From NCBI RefSeq assembly GCF_019320115.1, contig NC_089584.1, positions 71,455,533 through 71,519,532 on the forward strand: 64,000 bases of DNA, given 5' to 3'. Below the pieces are notes generated by a model. It was not told the origin of the DNA. It did no database searches and saw only the letters and a list, made by a program, of their open reading frames with translations. The first letter of the stretch is position 1. Every line of letters starts with the position of its first letter. This document shows positions 53,718 to 64,000 of this stretch, in pieces. The DNA comes from Miscanthus floridulus (lineage: Eukaryota > Streptophyta > Magnoliopsida > Poales > Poaceae). The position numbers and the translations under genes were made by a program.

Positions 53718-56700
53718 TGTAACACCTCAGTGTTATGGTTGCACTAAAACACTTGCATCACATGAGCATGTGCATCATCATCTCATTCATAAGCATCATT
53801 CATTCATGCATAAGCATTTCTATATGAAACATTGCTATGAAACATGTGAAACATGCTATTGTTCTTTTAAGTTTCATTGTATGTATGCTTTATGATCATG
53901 TGTGATTGAGTGCAAGTGATTAATGTGGGTAACTAAAATACCTTAGCTACACTTAGAATGTCATTAGGAACAATGTTCATGTTGATCATTTTGCCTAATT
54001 AAGTTTCCAAGTCATGGTTTGACTAGTGGTGACCTCTAGAGCTCCTTGGTTTGACCTTTTAAAAAGTGTCACTTAGAAGCTTTGTATGTCTGAACAACCT
54101 AAAGCAAAGTTGTATAAAATTTTATAAGGAACAAAAGTTATTTTATGACCAACTCATGAAAATGTGTAGAACATGCTCAAAATTGGATCACAACACGAAA
54201 TTTACCTTTGATTTCTAAGATATAATTTTTCTAAGTCCGGCAACTGAGTTCTAGTTTCATGTATCATTGTTTGGAGCTTTGTATCTCCCTAACTAGGCTG
54301 AACCAGCTTGAGTTCCAATTGGAAAAGTTGTAGTCCTCACTTCAATCTCCAACTTTGTCAACTACACCTAGAGCTAGATCGTCACGGTTTAGGAGTTATA
54401 GATCGATGAAAACTTGCTGTCAGGCCGGTTCCTTCACTCTGATAACTAAATCAGCTTCACGCTACTGTGCCGACCGGCAATAGGCCGCTGCCGCCGCATG
54501 GCTGCCACGCGCCATGGCCGTCCTGGCGCCGCTGCCCCGCTATCGTCTGCAAGGAGGCCGTGCCCGCCTGCCCTCCCACTCACCCTCGTTCTCTATCTCC
54601 TTCTCGCGCGCGTCTGAGACACCGAAAGCAAAGCCGCCGCCGCACCATTACTGCCGAGCGCGTCACCGTCGCGCAGCTCCTCCGCTGGTCAGCCACTGAG
54701 CAATTGCTCGCATGCATAGAAGCTCCTTGCACTGCTCTACTCGCCTGAGTTCTTCGTAGTCTTGTTCGTGGTCAGGTGAGGGCCGTTGGCTAGTCCTGTC
54801 ACCGCTGCCATGTTCGGAGTCTCGTCGGAGCATGAGCTCACCGTGGACCTTGCTGACCCGCGCTTTTCCGTGCTCCCTTTCCTCCACATTGCCTTCCCCA
54901 TGGGCCCTAGAAGCTCATACCGAGCATAGCCGTGCCCTTATGGCTGGACTTCGCCGGAGTGCCAATGGGTCCTCGCCGTCGTTTGCCATTGCCGTTGCTG
55001 CCCTAGCTAGGCTCCGGTAGGGGTTAAACCTTAGGCACCTCAAGGTGCGGCTTGTCGCGAGGAACACGGTGGTGCGATCCGCGTCGCCGGAGAAGCCACT
55101 GTCGGTGAGCTCCACCGATCCACGTCACCGGAGAGCCGCCTCCTCTATTTTGGTTTGACTGACATGCGGGCTCCACTGACTGGAGGGCCCCAGCTATCAG
55201 CGTCTCTTGAGTGGAAAGCTAGCTCAGTTATTTAGTTTTTGAATGCAATTTTGTAAAATTCATATCTTGAGTTTGGTAGATCTAAATTGGGTGGTTCTAA
55301 TTTTGTTAGGATCTTGGTGAAGTGTAGTATTTAGGAAAAATATAACATGAACACTTGTAGTGGAATTTTTGGAAGATTTAAATTGAAACTTGAAATGTGT
55401 TTTTAAATGAATGCAAACTTGTTTAATTTATATCTTGAGTTCCTGTGCTCTAAAAATTATGACATTTTGTGGGTGAGCTCTTCTGATGAGTAGAAGCTCT
55501 GGTAAAAATTTGAGAGTCAGTGCATGTATGGTTTTTGATTTATAGATTTTCCTTTTATCATTGGATGATCATTGTGTGAATTTTAGTAATTTATCTATGA
55601 ATCCAATGACCATAAAATTTATTGGAGGATGTCCTAGTACCTTAAAGATGCTAGGAAAAATGTAAAATCTGTTGCTTGACACTTTTCACTAGGGTTTCCT
55701 ATTTATGTCATTTTAAGTCTTTATGCCTTGTCATTTTTGTGAAGGATGTTATACTTGTTCAAATGATGTGAAATTTATGTAGTAGCCTATTGGAGACATG
55801 TATAAGCTACTGTAATTTTTGTGGAATTGTCTGTACACTTTGGACATATGTTTATTATTTAACCTAAGTATCTAAATAAATTAATAAAGACATGAAAATA
55901 ATTTATTTAGGAATGGCCACTATGTTTTCTGGTGTTATTTCAACATGTATGATGAGTTAGTAAAGTTAATTTTGTCCATTTGTATGTTTACAACATAAGT
56001 TAATAATTATTTTCTTGCATTGTGTCTTTCTGGACAGTTCTGGGAACTTTATAAAGTTCACATGATAATTTGGGTTGCTGGGAAAGTAGTGAATACAAAA
56101 GTTGCAGATAACTTATGTATCTATCTCCTGTTAAAATTTGGTGGTATTTGGCATAGTAGTTTGAGAGTTATGTCAGTTGGAAGACAGCACTTCCAACTGC
56201 CTGCTCTCTGGAATCCACAGACAGTTTGGTAAGATCGGTCTGTTTGACCTAGTTTGAGTTTGAATTAGACTTTGGTTATTAAACGAAAGTTGTAGACAAT
56301 TTTATAAGGTTTCCAGAAAGTCTTAAATCATGGTATTTGGATCTGTAGAACTCCAGTTATGGGTCAAACTTGTTGCTGCTGTTTGCAGCCTGAAAACTGT
56401 GATTTCTGTGAATAACTTGCTTGCTTTATATGAGTTGATGTGATGATTTAGATGCTAGGCTAATTAAGATAACTTGTTAGTTGCAGGTGCTAGACCTCTT
56501 ACTAAAGATGAACAACTTTATCTTAGGTTATTAGAACTTGGTGAGTGTGCCGTTCTTGTTTTTTAAAAGAGATATGCACCTACTCGGTAAAATAGATGTT
56601 AACCTTGTTTCATCGTGTTGTTCATGTGTCCATCTATACATGGCTGTACATTTCATCATCATCTTCCATCTCTTGTGCATACATGATTCTTATACTATGC

Positions 56701-57140
56701 ATATGCATGCAATAGGTGTTCTAGAGGGAGTCACGCTTCTGGAATTCGAGCAAGTACTTCTGGAGGAGCAGCAGCAAGCTCAGGAGCAGGAGGTGCAGGC
56801 CCCCGAAGAAGGAGCTGACGAAGAAGTTCTTGAGTGTCCCGATCACCAACCTTCATCTTTTCTAAAAGGTAAGCCCCGGAACATTCTAAGTCTCTTATGT
56901 TTTGAAAATGGTTACTTTGAGTATCTTTATTTGTGATGCATTAAGTGATAGGAACTGGATGCAAACACTTGTTGCATATATATATTCCTTGTCCAGTAAA
57001 CGTACCCTGAATCCTATTTAGGTCCAGGAGCGAATCAAAGCTTAGCCTTGCTTAGACCGGTAAAAGTCAGGTGATTTCCTGTCACCTACAAGTTAGGATA
57101 ATGTCTAGTCACGGTTGGCTATATTTGCTATCGTGGAAAA
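53718..57140 (+). mobile_element. Tekay-like gypsy LTR fragment (solo or truncated)
   Basis: TGTAACACCTCAGTGTTA at 53718 is the characteristic start of long Tekay/Del-type LTRs in grasses. The following 3.4 kb is AT-rich with a GC-rich block (54450-55150). The segment near 56725-56865 encodes LEGVTLLEFEQVLLEEQQQA and an acidic, Glu-rich stretch that I associate with these LTRs. No internal domain follows, so it is a solo or truncated LTR. The right end is not certain; no clear duplication was found. Confidence 0.6.
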
Positions 57141-57374
57141 TAACCATATGTTAATAATGAATTGTGAAACATGGGCACAACTCATAGCTAGGTGTTGGGA
57201 TAGGCTCTGAAGATTTTGGTAGCTCTAGGCTTGCACTCATGGATTTAGCATATTGATAGATAGGAGTGGAATCCATATTAAAAGGAAAATTAAAATAAAA
57301 GAAAGAATAAAAGATAAAATGTTAAGCTAGGCTCGAAGTTAATTCAGCAACCGTTTCCCCAGCGCCAGAAAGCT
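57141..57374 (-). other. 5' leader and primer-binding site of the Athila-like element
   Basis: On the minus strand the LTR ends CCAACA, then AGCTTTC, then TGGCGCTGGGGAAACGG. Related grass elements have TTTCTGGCGCCGTTGCCGGGG here. No ORF is seen. Confidence 0.65.
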
Positions 57375-58513
57375 TGTTGGTATATTTAACACACACAGAT
57401 AAATCCACAAGCGCACAGATACCGCTATAGCTTTCACCCAAAAGTATTTCAAGTATCGTATCCACAAGGAAACATGTGAGACTAACTACGACCTAACTTA
57501 ACTCAGGGTAGCAACAAGGTTGAGATAAATAGGAGCGTAGAGAGAAAAACTAAGGTTCTCTAGTTCTAGCTTGGGTAAGCTATGTCTTCTACTATTCAAC
57601 TAGGGACATTAATAGGGAAAGACATCAGCAGAGGATGCTTTCCTTTGTAACCACATCCTACTTGCGCCTACAGACGGAGGTGGACTATAAAAGATCAATG
57701 AAGCTATATAGTACATGCTATATAGAACTGATGTCACACACGTGATCTACCACCATCTGGAATGCAGGGTGCATCCACGATTAACCTAAGTCTAAGCACC
57801 ATGCTTACACTTATGATTAATACTTTAACCTAGAGCGTCTATAGATTAAAGCACTCAAAAGAGAGCCGTGATCCTGATGAACAATATAAACAATTACTTA
57901 CTTGAATTAGAAGTTGATTACCAGAGTAATCTCAAAGGCAAGCTCAAGTAGAACTTGGATCCGCCAAGGTACAAGCCGTAGAGAGAGCACCGATAGGCCG
58001 GCACCTCCTCCAAACTTTTCCCTCACTCTCTTTCTCACTATTATTTATAAGACTAGATCCTATGGAGGACTAATCTTCTCTTGATAGCTATCTCTGATCC
58101 TCATAATATGAATTAGGGTTTTAGGATGGCTCTAGGGAGGGGGGCAGAGGCTGGCATATATAGGCTGAAGCGTCCAACATGAGCCCTTGGATCAAATTGA
58201 CCTAAAGGACGACGTAGATGCAACCTAGGAGGAGGTGGAGAACCGACATTGTGACACAGAGGCTGACAGGTGGGACTAGGGGCCGGGCAGCCTATAGGTG
58301 GGGTTCCCACGCTATTTACGCGGTGGAATTCCATAATTTCCTTTGACGAATAGGTCCCCCTTGATGGTTTTCTAGATAGACCCTGCTAAAAACTCAGATT
58401 CACCAAAACTCATGGAATTTATTAGTTTAAACCCCTATACCTATGTTTGGTGATCGAATTAAGTATAAATATAGGTTATGTCAATGGTTTATATTTGATG
58501 TTAGTGAACGTCA
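57375..58513 (-). repeat. 5' LTR of the Athila-like element
   Basis: On the minus strand TGACGTTCACTAAC...AAATATACCAACA. It pairs with 42781-43987 but lacks about 70-90 bp present there near 43700-43790. The minus-strand TATA region (GCCTATATATGCC, near 58160) is kept. Confidence 0.82.
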
Positions 58514-58515
58514 AC

Positions 58516-59345
58516 ACATGCTGGCAAGCACATGTCAATTGTTGAGAAGATCACTTGTGTCTTGGTCATCAAAGAAGTAAAATAGTGTAGCACTTTCAAT
58601 CACCGAAGCAGAGTACATTTTAGTTGGTAGTTGTTGTGCTTAATTACTTTGGATGAAGGCTACTTTGAGTGACTTTGGAATCAAATTCAAACAAGTGCCA
58701 TTGCTATGTGACAATGAGAGTGCCGTCAAGCTCATCAACAATCTAGTTCAACATTCAAGAACAAAGCACATAGATGTCCGCCATCATTTCATAAGATATC
58801 ATCAACAAAAAGGGGACATTTGCATTGAGAGTGTGGGCACTGATGATCAACTTGCCAATAATTCACCAAGCCACTTGATGAGAAGAGGTTTTGCAAGCTA
58901 AAGAATGAATTGAACATATTGGATTTCTCAAATATGTGTTGTTGCACCCCATCATATGGCATGCCTCTCATTCGAGCAAAGCAAGGAAAAATTGATTGAC
59001 ATGTCATTCATCTATTGATAAGGACTTGTTTAGTGAATCTAGTCATTCCTATCATGTCTCAGGCTCATTCATAAAAATAAAAATGGATTTAATGCTTGTA
59101 TGGTAGCACTATTGCTTGTATGATTAAAATGATCTAGTGATACCATATGACATGTTGTGGGCTTGTGAACCTAGTGTTTAATCTAGAGAATAAGCTATAA
59201 GTGTTTAACTCAACATGGTCAAGATAACCCTTGAAATGAGGTGTGAAGAAGCTTGCCCTTGGATCAAACCGAGCTAAATATTTTTTGCAAGTAATCTAGA
59301 TTGAACCAAATTTGGGAAAATGATCTTCACTTTCATAACCTATTG
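58516..59345 (+). pseudogene. SIRE-type copia RNase H C-terminus and 3' region, joined to LTR sequence
   Basis: After TGCTGGCAAGC (the interrupted LTR R region), the sequence becomes GCACATGTCAATTGTTGAG, which matches the RNase H of the element at 1-7430 (near 4125). It then reads LVSWSSKK-stop-NSVAL, ITEAEY, LLCDNESAVKLINN, HIDVRHHFIRYHQQKGDICIESVGTDDQLAN, a one-base deletion near 58861 and NELNILDFSNMC. The 3' region (58945-59340) parallels 4540-4930. It is the 3' remnant of the forward SIRE element that starts at 41200. Confidence 0.85.
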
Positions 59346-61238
59346 TTTACACCAAAATTTGGGAAGAAGGACATGGGAACTCAAAGCTTCCAAGACCGTG
59401 TCAATCAAGGAATCGATTGCATAAGGATCTATATCAGCTGATTTAGATGCGGCACTGGAATTGGCTCTCTTTGAACGACGTTAGTAGATAACGACAATGA
59501 GCTACAGTTGGCATCGAGAAATATATGTTGGACTCTATGAAAAGGGAAAGATTAGGGTCCAAGTTATCTTAAGTTAGGAATATTTTATTTTATACCAAAG
59601 ATTGTAATGAGTCATACTTGGGTAGAATTCATGCTTAGGCTCTGGGTATAAATATTGGACCCCGGCTATTGTAAAGAGGACATCCAATCAATCAATACAA
59701 ATTACTTTTTTTGGCCCTGTGCCAACCCTTAGGAGTAGGAGTAGTGTAGATCTCGGTGAGTTCTTCAACAAGCAGGGCTGCATCAGTCCTGCCGACCTCT
59801 GGCTTGTCTGTAAGTACCGTCATGGCTTATACTTTGGTTTGTAAGGCTGCATCAGTTAAGTTCAACCTCCACTATGAGCTCTAGTATAAGCTAGTTATCG
59901 ATCTTTATTTAGTTCAAGTATGGCTGCATTGGTTAAGTTTGACCTCCACTGCTCAAATTAGATTAAGGTTAAGTTATCGGCTCTACCTAAGGGTGGCGTC
60001 CTTTGGGTAGATTTATTAAGTTATCGATCTTGTTGATGTTTTTACTATCAATAGCTTTTCAGTAACATCAACCTGCTCGATCAAGATTAAACTAGATCAG
60101 CCTCATATCCTTTTAGTCTATCATTTGCTTTGTGACAATACGATGTTTCTTACTTTGAGCGATGGGTTACATTTTATTGGCTGTTCTACCTCGATCTTGA
60201 TCGCGCATAGCACGCGGTTAATCCACGTATGATCTTAAAAAGGTTTGCTGGCTAGCTAAATCTGGTCTATAGTTTGCTATTATTGCTGCAATGATCCAGT
60301 CGATCCCCACTGATGGCACTTTAGATTGGAGGATGCTAGTTGGTAGATTTGTTCCCGATTAGGGGTGACCTTAGCTGTTTGCTATGCTTGCATCGACTAA
60401 ATAGCCGATCGCCTACACTTTAATGCTCATAGTATGTCTTCATGATCCTGTTAAATATGAGTAGATCTGTTTTCTTTAAAGATTTAATCTGTTATCTTTA
60501 TTGTGGCTTCCATAGATTTGGTCAAACCCCACTGTTAAAGATGATAGGTTAGGTTTGAGGAGTTGATACGTCTATTAGTATTGAATAGTTGATTGTTCAC
60601 ATGATGTGACCCTTTTTCTATCGAAATCGGCTCTTTTAGCCGATTTGCCTGCGCCTTCATAGATATAGCATGTCTTGTAGAAACCTGTTAGGGTATGGAT
60701 GGTTTTGTGAATTCTTTGGCTTTAGTTTGTTGTTATCATCATAGCTACATCGATCCAGTCGAACCTCACTGTTGATGATAGTGGATTAGATTCGGAGCGT
60801 TTATAGAACTGTTCGTATTAGACAATTGATTTGTTTGCATGGTATATCCTTTATCATTAGACTCATTGGCTCAATGCTTCATACTGGTTATATTTTGTCT
60901 AGCTGATGATTTTACTTACATCTGTGTTTTTCCCGTCTGGCTATTGGCCCACTAGATCACCAGTGTTGCCAACCACTCACCGACGCTGCCAACCATGACT
61001 AACATTGTTTGACCACACACTATGTCCAGAGGGAGGACAATGATAGTTCATGGTCAGCATCACTAGTGCGTGCTTGGCAACATTAGTGAGTGGTCGGACA
61101 TCTTTGTGCTAAAGATCCAATGGGCTAACACTGGCTGCTCCTAAAGCGGCACACTTAGAACTGTCTAGGCAAGACCGGCTTGTTCCACCTTAAATTACGG
61201 ATAAATTTTCTCTCCTTGTCAATTGCAGATCAAATTGA
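59346..61238 (+). repeat. probable 5' LTR and leader of the right-hand gypsy element
   Basis: About 1.9 kb of AT-rich non-coding DNA with the TATA box near 59645. Diverged internal repeats of the type GCTGCATC(A/G)GTTAAGTT(T/C)(A/G)ACCTCCACT occur near 59848 and 59920. The exact LTR end is not clear; AATTGCAGATCAAATTGACTGG near 61223-61244 is a candidate border region. There is no second copy in the window to compare. Confidence 0.5.
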
Positions 61239-61268
61239 CTGGCACACCCTCGGGAGGAATTCATAGGG

Positions 61269-63449
61269 TTGACTGGTCCTATGTTGAAGCCAAGCGGATC
61301 TCTAGACTTGCTCCGTCAAGCAGATCCTTCCAGCTTGCTGCGTGCTTGGCACATCGACACGTTTTTGGGCCGACACACGTTGTGGCATGCCCGGTGGGAC
61401 CCCACAATCATCATGGTGACTTACAACAATAGTGACATCCTTATGGTGCCTTATGAAGACTTACCTGATGAAGATAAAGATGTCATCGGTAAAGATATAG
61501 AAGAATGTCAGAACAAGTGTTTGTTGTCCTACACCAAGACACGTGACAATAAAGTTGTTCAGAAGTATCCACTACCAAGAGTTCTGTTGCATGGCCAGAC
61601 AAGTGCAGATGAAGCTAAAGATAGGCATTTCTTTGTAGAAGCTGTAAACAAATCTGTTCATGATGCCATATTGAACCATAATATAGTTTTCCTGAACACA
61701 TTCCACAACACTATGAAAGAGGTGTTTCATGGATATCCGATTGATCAGGTTGGGCCAATTTACTACAATATTCCACATCTGTCGACTCAGGGGACTAATC
61801 AAGCTGGTACTAGACATCAAGAAGTAGCACCAGCTAGTAGTGATGATGTCCAGGCAGTTCAAAGTTCATCTAAGCAAGTTCAAGGTGATACTACTAATCA
61901 GATATAGTATAATCCTAGATCGTCAGTGTAGCATGTTCAACAGCCGATGGGGCAAGTTCAGAATCAGATAGTCAATTTTGGCACATCAGGGTAGATACCA
62001 TCATTAGCTCAAAAAATAGTGCCATCAGTTCAAAGGATTCATAGAGATATAAATCCTAACATCTACAACCAGAGACTTTAAGCAGCAAACCAGCAAAGGA
62101 CCCAGCAGATAGAGATTCTACAAGGATATCATTATGCCATAGATTATAATACTCTTCACATGATTCCAAATCTAGGGTATCAAGGTACCCAAAATTTTAA
62201 TCCATAGATGGGTCAACAATTGTAGAGAGATCCAAATTCAAATGCTGATAAGTTGTTGCTTAGAGTGACCGAGATGATGAATAATCAGTTTGGTTTGAAG
62301 CAAAAAGGGTAGACCTTTTCATACAAACGCCCATATCTAGAGTGGTATGATTTGGTCGCTTTTCCTACAAATTATAGGCTCTCGGAGTTTGCTAAGTTCA
62401 CTGGCTAAGATAGCACAAGTACAATAGAACATGTCAGTCAGTATCTTACACAGTTGGGCGAAACATACATTGAAGGGGCCCATCGAGTTCGTTTCTTCTC
62501 CTTGTCTCTGTTAGGGCCAACCTTTACTTGGTTTTCATCACTGCCAGTTAACTCCATTGCCAATTGGGCTGACCTAGAGAAGAAGTTTCATACATATTTT
62601 TACACTAGTATAGGAGAAAAGAAAATTACTGATCTGACAACTATAAGGTAGAGAACTAAAAAATCGGGTACCGAGTTTCTTCAGAGATTCTAAGAGACTA
62701 GAAATTTGTGCTTCTCATTGAACTTGACTGATGATCAGCTAGCTGCTTTGACAGTTCAAGGAATATTGCCAACATGGAGAGAGAAGCTATTAGGACAAGA
62801 GTTTGACAATTTAGGTCAGTTGGCTCAATAAGTGGCAGCACTCAATAGCCAATTTTAGAATATGTGCAAAGATACTCGATTCCAAAAAAGTACCGCAATT
62901 GCCAAAACCTATCATCCATATTAAGTTGATGACGGCTATGAGGATGATGAAGAAGAAGAGGTTGCCATGGCTGAATGGAATTGGGGTAAGAAGACAGTAA
63001 TGGTACCAAATCCTTGGGAAAGAGGAGTCAAAAAAAGCTATGACTTCGATATCACAAAATCAGACATGCTCTTCGATTTCTTGCTTGAGAAGGGATAGAT
63101 CAAGTTGCTCGACTATCATGTTATGTTGCCTCCCAGCCAGTTGAAGAATAAGAAGTTCTACAAATTTCACAATGCTACTTCTCATTCTACTAATGAGTGC
63201 AGAGTTTTCTGGCAACACATACAGAGGGCTATTCAGCAAGGGAGGCTCAAATTCGATACACCTCGAAAGATAAAAGTTGATGATAATCCTTTCCCAAGAG
63301 ATCAGAACATGGTCGATGCTAGGCTGCTCAAAGGGAAAACTAAAGTCCTGACATCAACCAGAGCAAAAGAAACTAGAGCAGTCGATCCCGAGATGCAAAT
63401 ATCGGCTGATGAATATAGAAAGATTAGAAGGCATCTATCACAGAACTGA
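61269..63449 (+). pseudogene. gag: gypsy Gag (retrotrans_gag domain and zinc-knuckle-like region)
   Basis: The frame from about 61380 reads LWHARWDPTIIMVTYNN and stays open to a TAG at 61905-61907. Stops then break it up (about 61929, 61993, 62083, 62206, 62310, 62406). The capsid-like domain is clear at 62454-62651: HRVRFFSLSLLGPTFTWFSSLPVNSIANWADLEKKFHTYFY. Further on, FYKFHNATSHSTNECRVFWQHIQRAIQQGRL (about 63150-63245) is the zinc-binding region in which the first Cys of the usual C-K-x-H motif is Tyr. Protease is not reached before the break at about 63450. Confidence 0.75.
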
Positions 63450-64000
63450 CCAATTTATAAGAGCACAAGTACAGTGGCAGCCAGCAAGCGATCGCACTGT
63501 CATACTTGAGCCCATATAAACCCGGTAGTCTGTTGAGTACCATGATGGGTCTCAATAAATGATCCACAAACAACCAAGATCATACATGATTCAACATACA
63601 TGTCACATATTACATAAAGTTCACAGATACATTTCCACCATCAGAGTATGAAATAAAGTTATTACCAACCAAGTTTGATAGATAATAGCGGAAGCAAATT
63701 AAGTTTGAAAGTAGCATTTGTCAACATAGTTTAATACAGTGCCAACATACGATCACGGTCCACAAAAGCATATAGAAGGATTAGTAAAGAAGCCTGCCCA
63801 AGGCTTACTCCTCATCCACAGCGGGATAGAAGCAACTCTTACAATATCCATGATATACTGTGCCATCTACAACAATGAGAATAAAACGCTGAGTACGAGA
63901 AGGTACTCAACTACACTTACCCATCATAAACCAGAAATAAATTGACTCTGAGGATTATGCAAGGCTGTATAAGTGGAGGTAGCTTGACAACATTTTGCAT
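63450..64000 (-). mobile_element. probable Tekay-like LTR segment, reverse orientation, cut by the window end
   Basis: The gag frame stops at 63449 and the character changes. Elements such as GATAATAGCGGAAGCAAA, TTGTCAACATAGTTTAATAC, GGCTTACTCCTCATCCA and GAGTACGAGAAGGTACTCAAC resemble what I know from the reverse strand of Tekay/Del-type LTRs. No ORF is credible. The identification rests on recollection of the family only. Confidence 0.35.

Larger units (their letters stand above)
42781..58513 (-). mobile_element. Athila-like non-autonomous gypsy element (both LTRs, nested insertions)
   Basis: Two related LTRs in the same minus orientation bound the element: 42781-43987 (3' LTR) and 57375-58513 (5' LTR), with TGACG...CCAACA ends on the minus strand. 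The primer-binding site (TGGCGCTGGGG, reverse complement of 57357-57367) lies just inside the 5' LTR and resembles the TGGCGCC... site of Athila-type elements. A polypurine tract lies just inside the 3' LTR (43989-44005). After removing the nested chromovirus and Tekay-like piece about 4.2 kb of internal DNA remains, with no recognisable protease, RT or integrase. Flanks GCGTG (42775-42779) and ACATG (58516-58520) may be the duplication after two G-to-A changes. Confidence 0.75.
59346..63449 (+). mobile_element. Ty3-gypsy element, 5' LTR/leader and gag
   Basis: The segment starts TGTTTACACCAAAATTTGG, a known grass gypsy LTR start. It has a TATA box, GGGTATAAATATTGG (about 59645), and a CAATCAATACAAA signal about 40 bp on. 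The block TGGCATGCCCGGTGGGACCCC near 61382 is typical of the leader or gag start of Tat-like grass gypsy elements. A degenerate gag follows to 63449, where unrelated sequence begins. Confidence 0.72.

Noticed and set aside
54467..55115. Overlapping Arg/Pro/Ala-rich ORFs on both strands
   Set aside because: They fall in the GC-rich block of a Tekay-like LTR; no domain and no consistent coding frame.
1..64000. A new host defence or metabolic gene system
   Set aside because: Outside SCD1 all recognisable coding sequence belongs to retrotransposons or LINEs; nothing suggests a multi-gene host system.

Overview
The window is plant nuclear DNA, almost certainly from a panicoid grass (Andropogoneae such as sorghum, sugarcane or Miscanthus is the best guess). 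It holds one intact multi-exon gene with plant-type GT-AG introns, surrounded by grass-type LTR retrotransposons of the SIRE, Tat, Athila-like, chromovirus and Tekay-like types. Grass SINEs, L1 tails and Stowaway-like MITEs lie in the introns and flanks. I see no bacterial-type operons, CRISPR arrays, rRNA or tRNA genes.

Layout. 1-7430: the 3' part of a SIRE-type Ty1-copia element on the + strand (gag, protease, integrase, RT, RNase H, purine-rich 3' region, 1.8 kb 3' LTR). 7431-17330: the pol half, antisense ORF and 3' LTR of an older, heavily mutated Tat-type Ty3-gypsy element into which the copia element inserted. 17331-18091: intergenic DNA with Stowaway-like remnants and the presumed promoter. 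18092-38337: a 31-exon gene on the + strand for a 1204-residue DENN plus WD40 protein, the orthologue of Arabidopsis STOMATAL CYTOKINESIS DEFECTIVE 1 (SCD1). Its introns hold at least nine transposon fragments, several with readable target-site duplications. 38338-40122: 3' UTR and L1-type LINE fragments in both orientations. 40123-59345: a nest of retrotransposons: a reverse SIRE LTR piece, a forward SIRE element with a large internal deletion, a minus-strand Athila-like element with both LTRs but no visible pol, and inside that a complete-ended chromovirus (47666-53452) and a Tekay-like LTR fragment. 59346-63449: a gypsy element with LTR/leader and gag. 63450-64000: probably another Tekay-like LTR in reverse orientation.

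The only host gene I can support is SCD1. All 31 exons join in frame with consensus splice sites, so it looks functional; the one doubt is a short family-conserved segment between exons 22 and 23 that I cannot find. The retroelement genes are parasitic and mostly broken by stops, frameshifts or deletions. I found no new gene system. The most informative parts are the nested insertion history, the retroposons with duplications inside SCD1 introns, the antisense ORF of the Tat element, and the chimeric or internally deleted elements.
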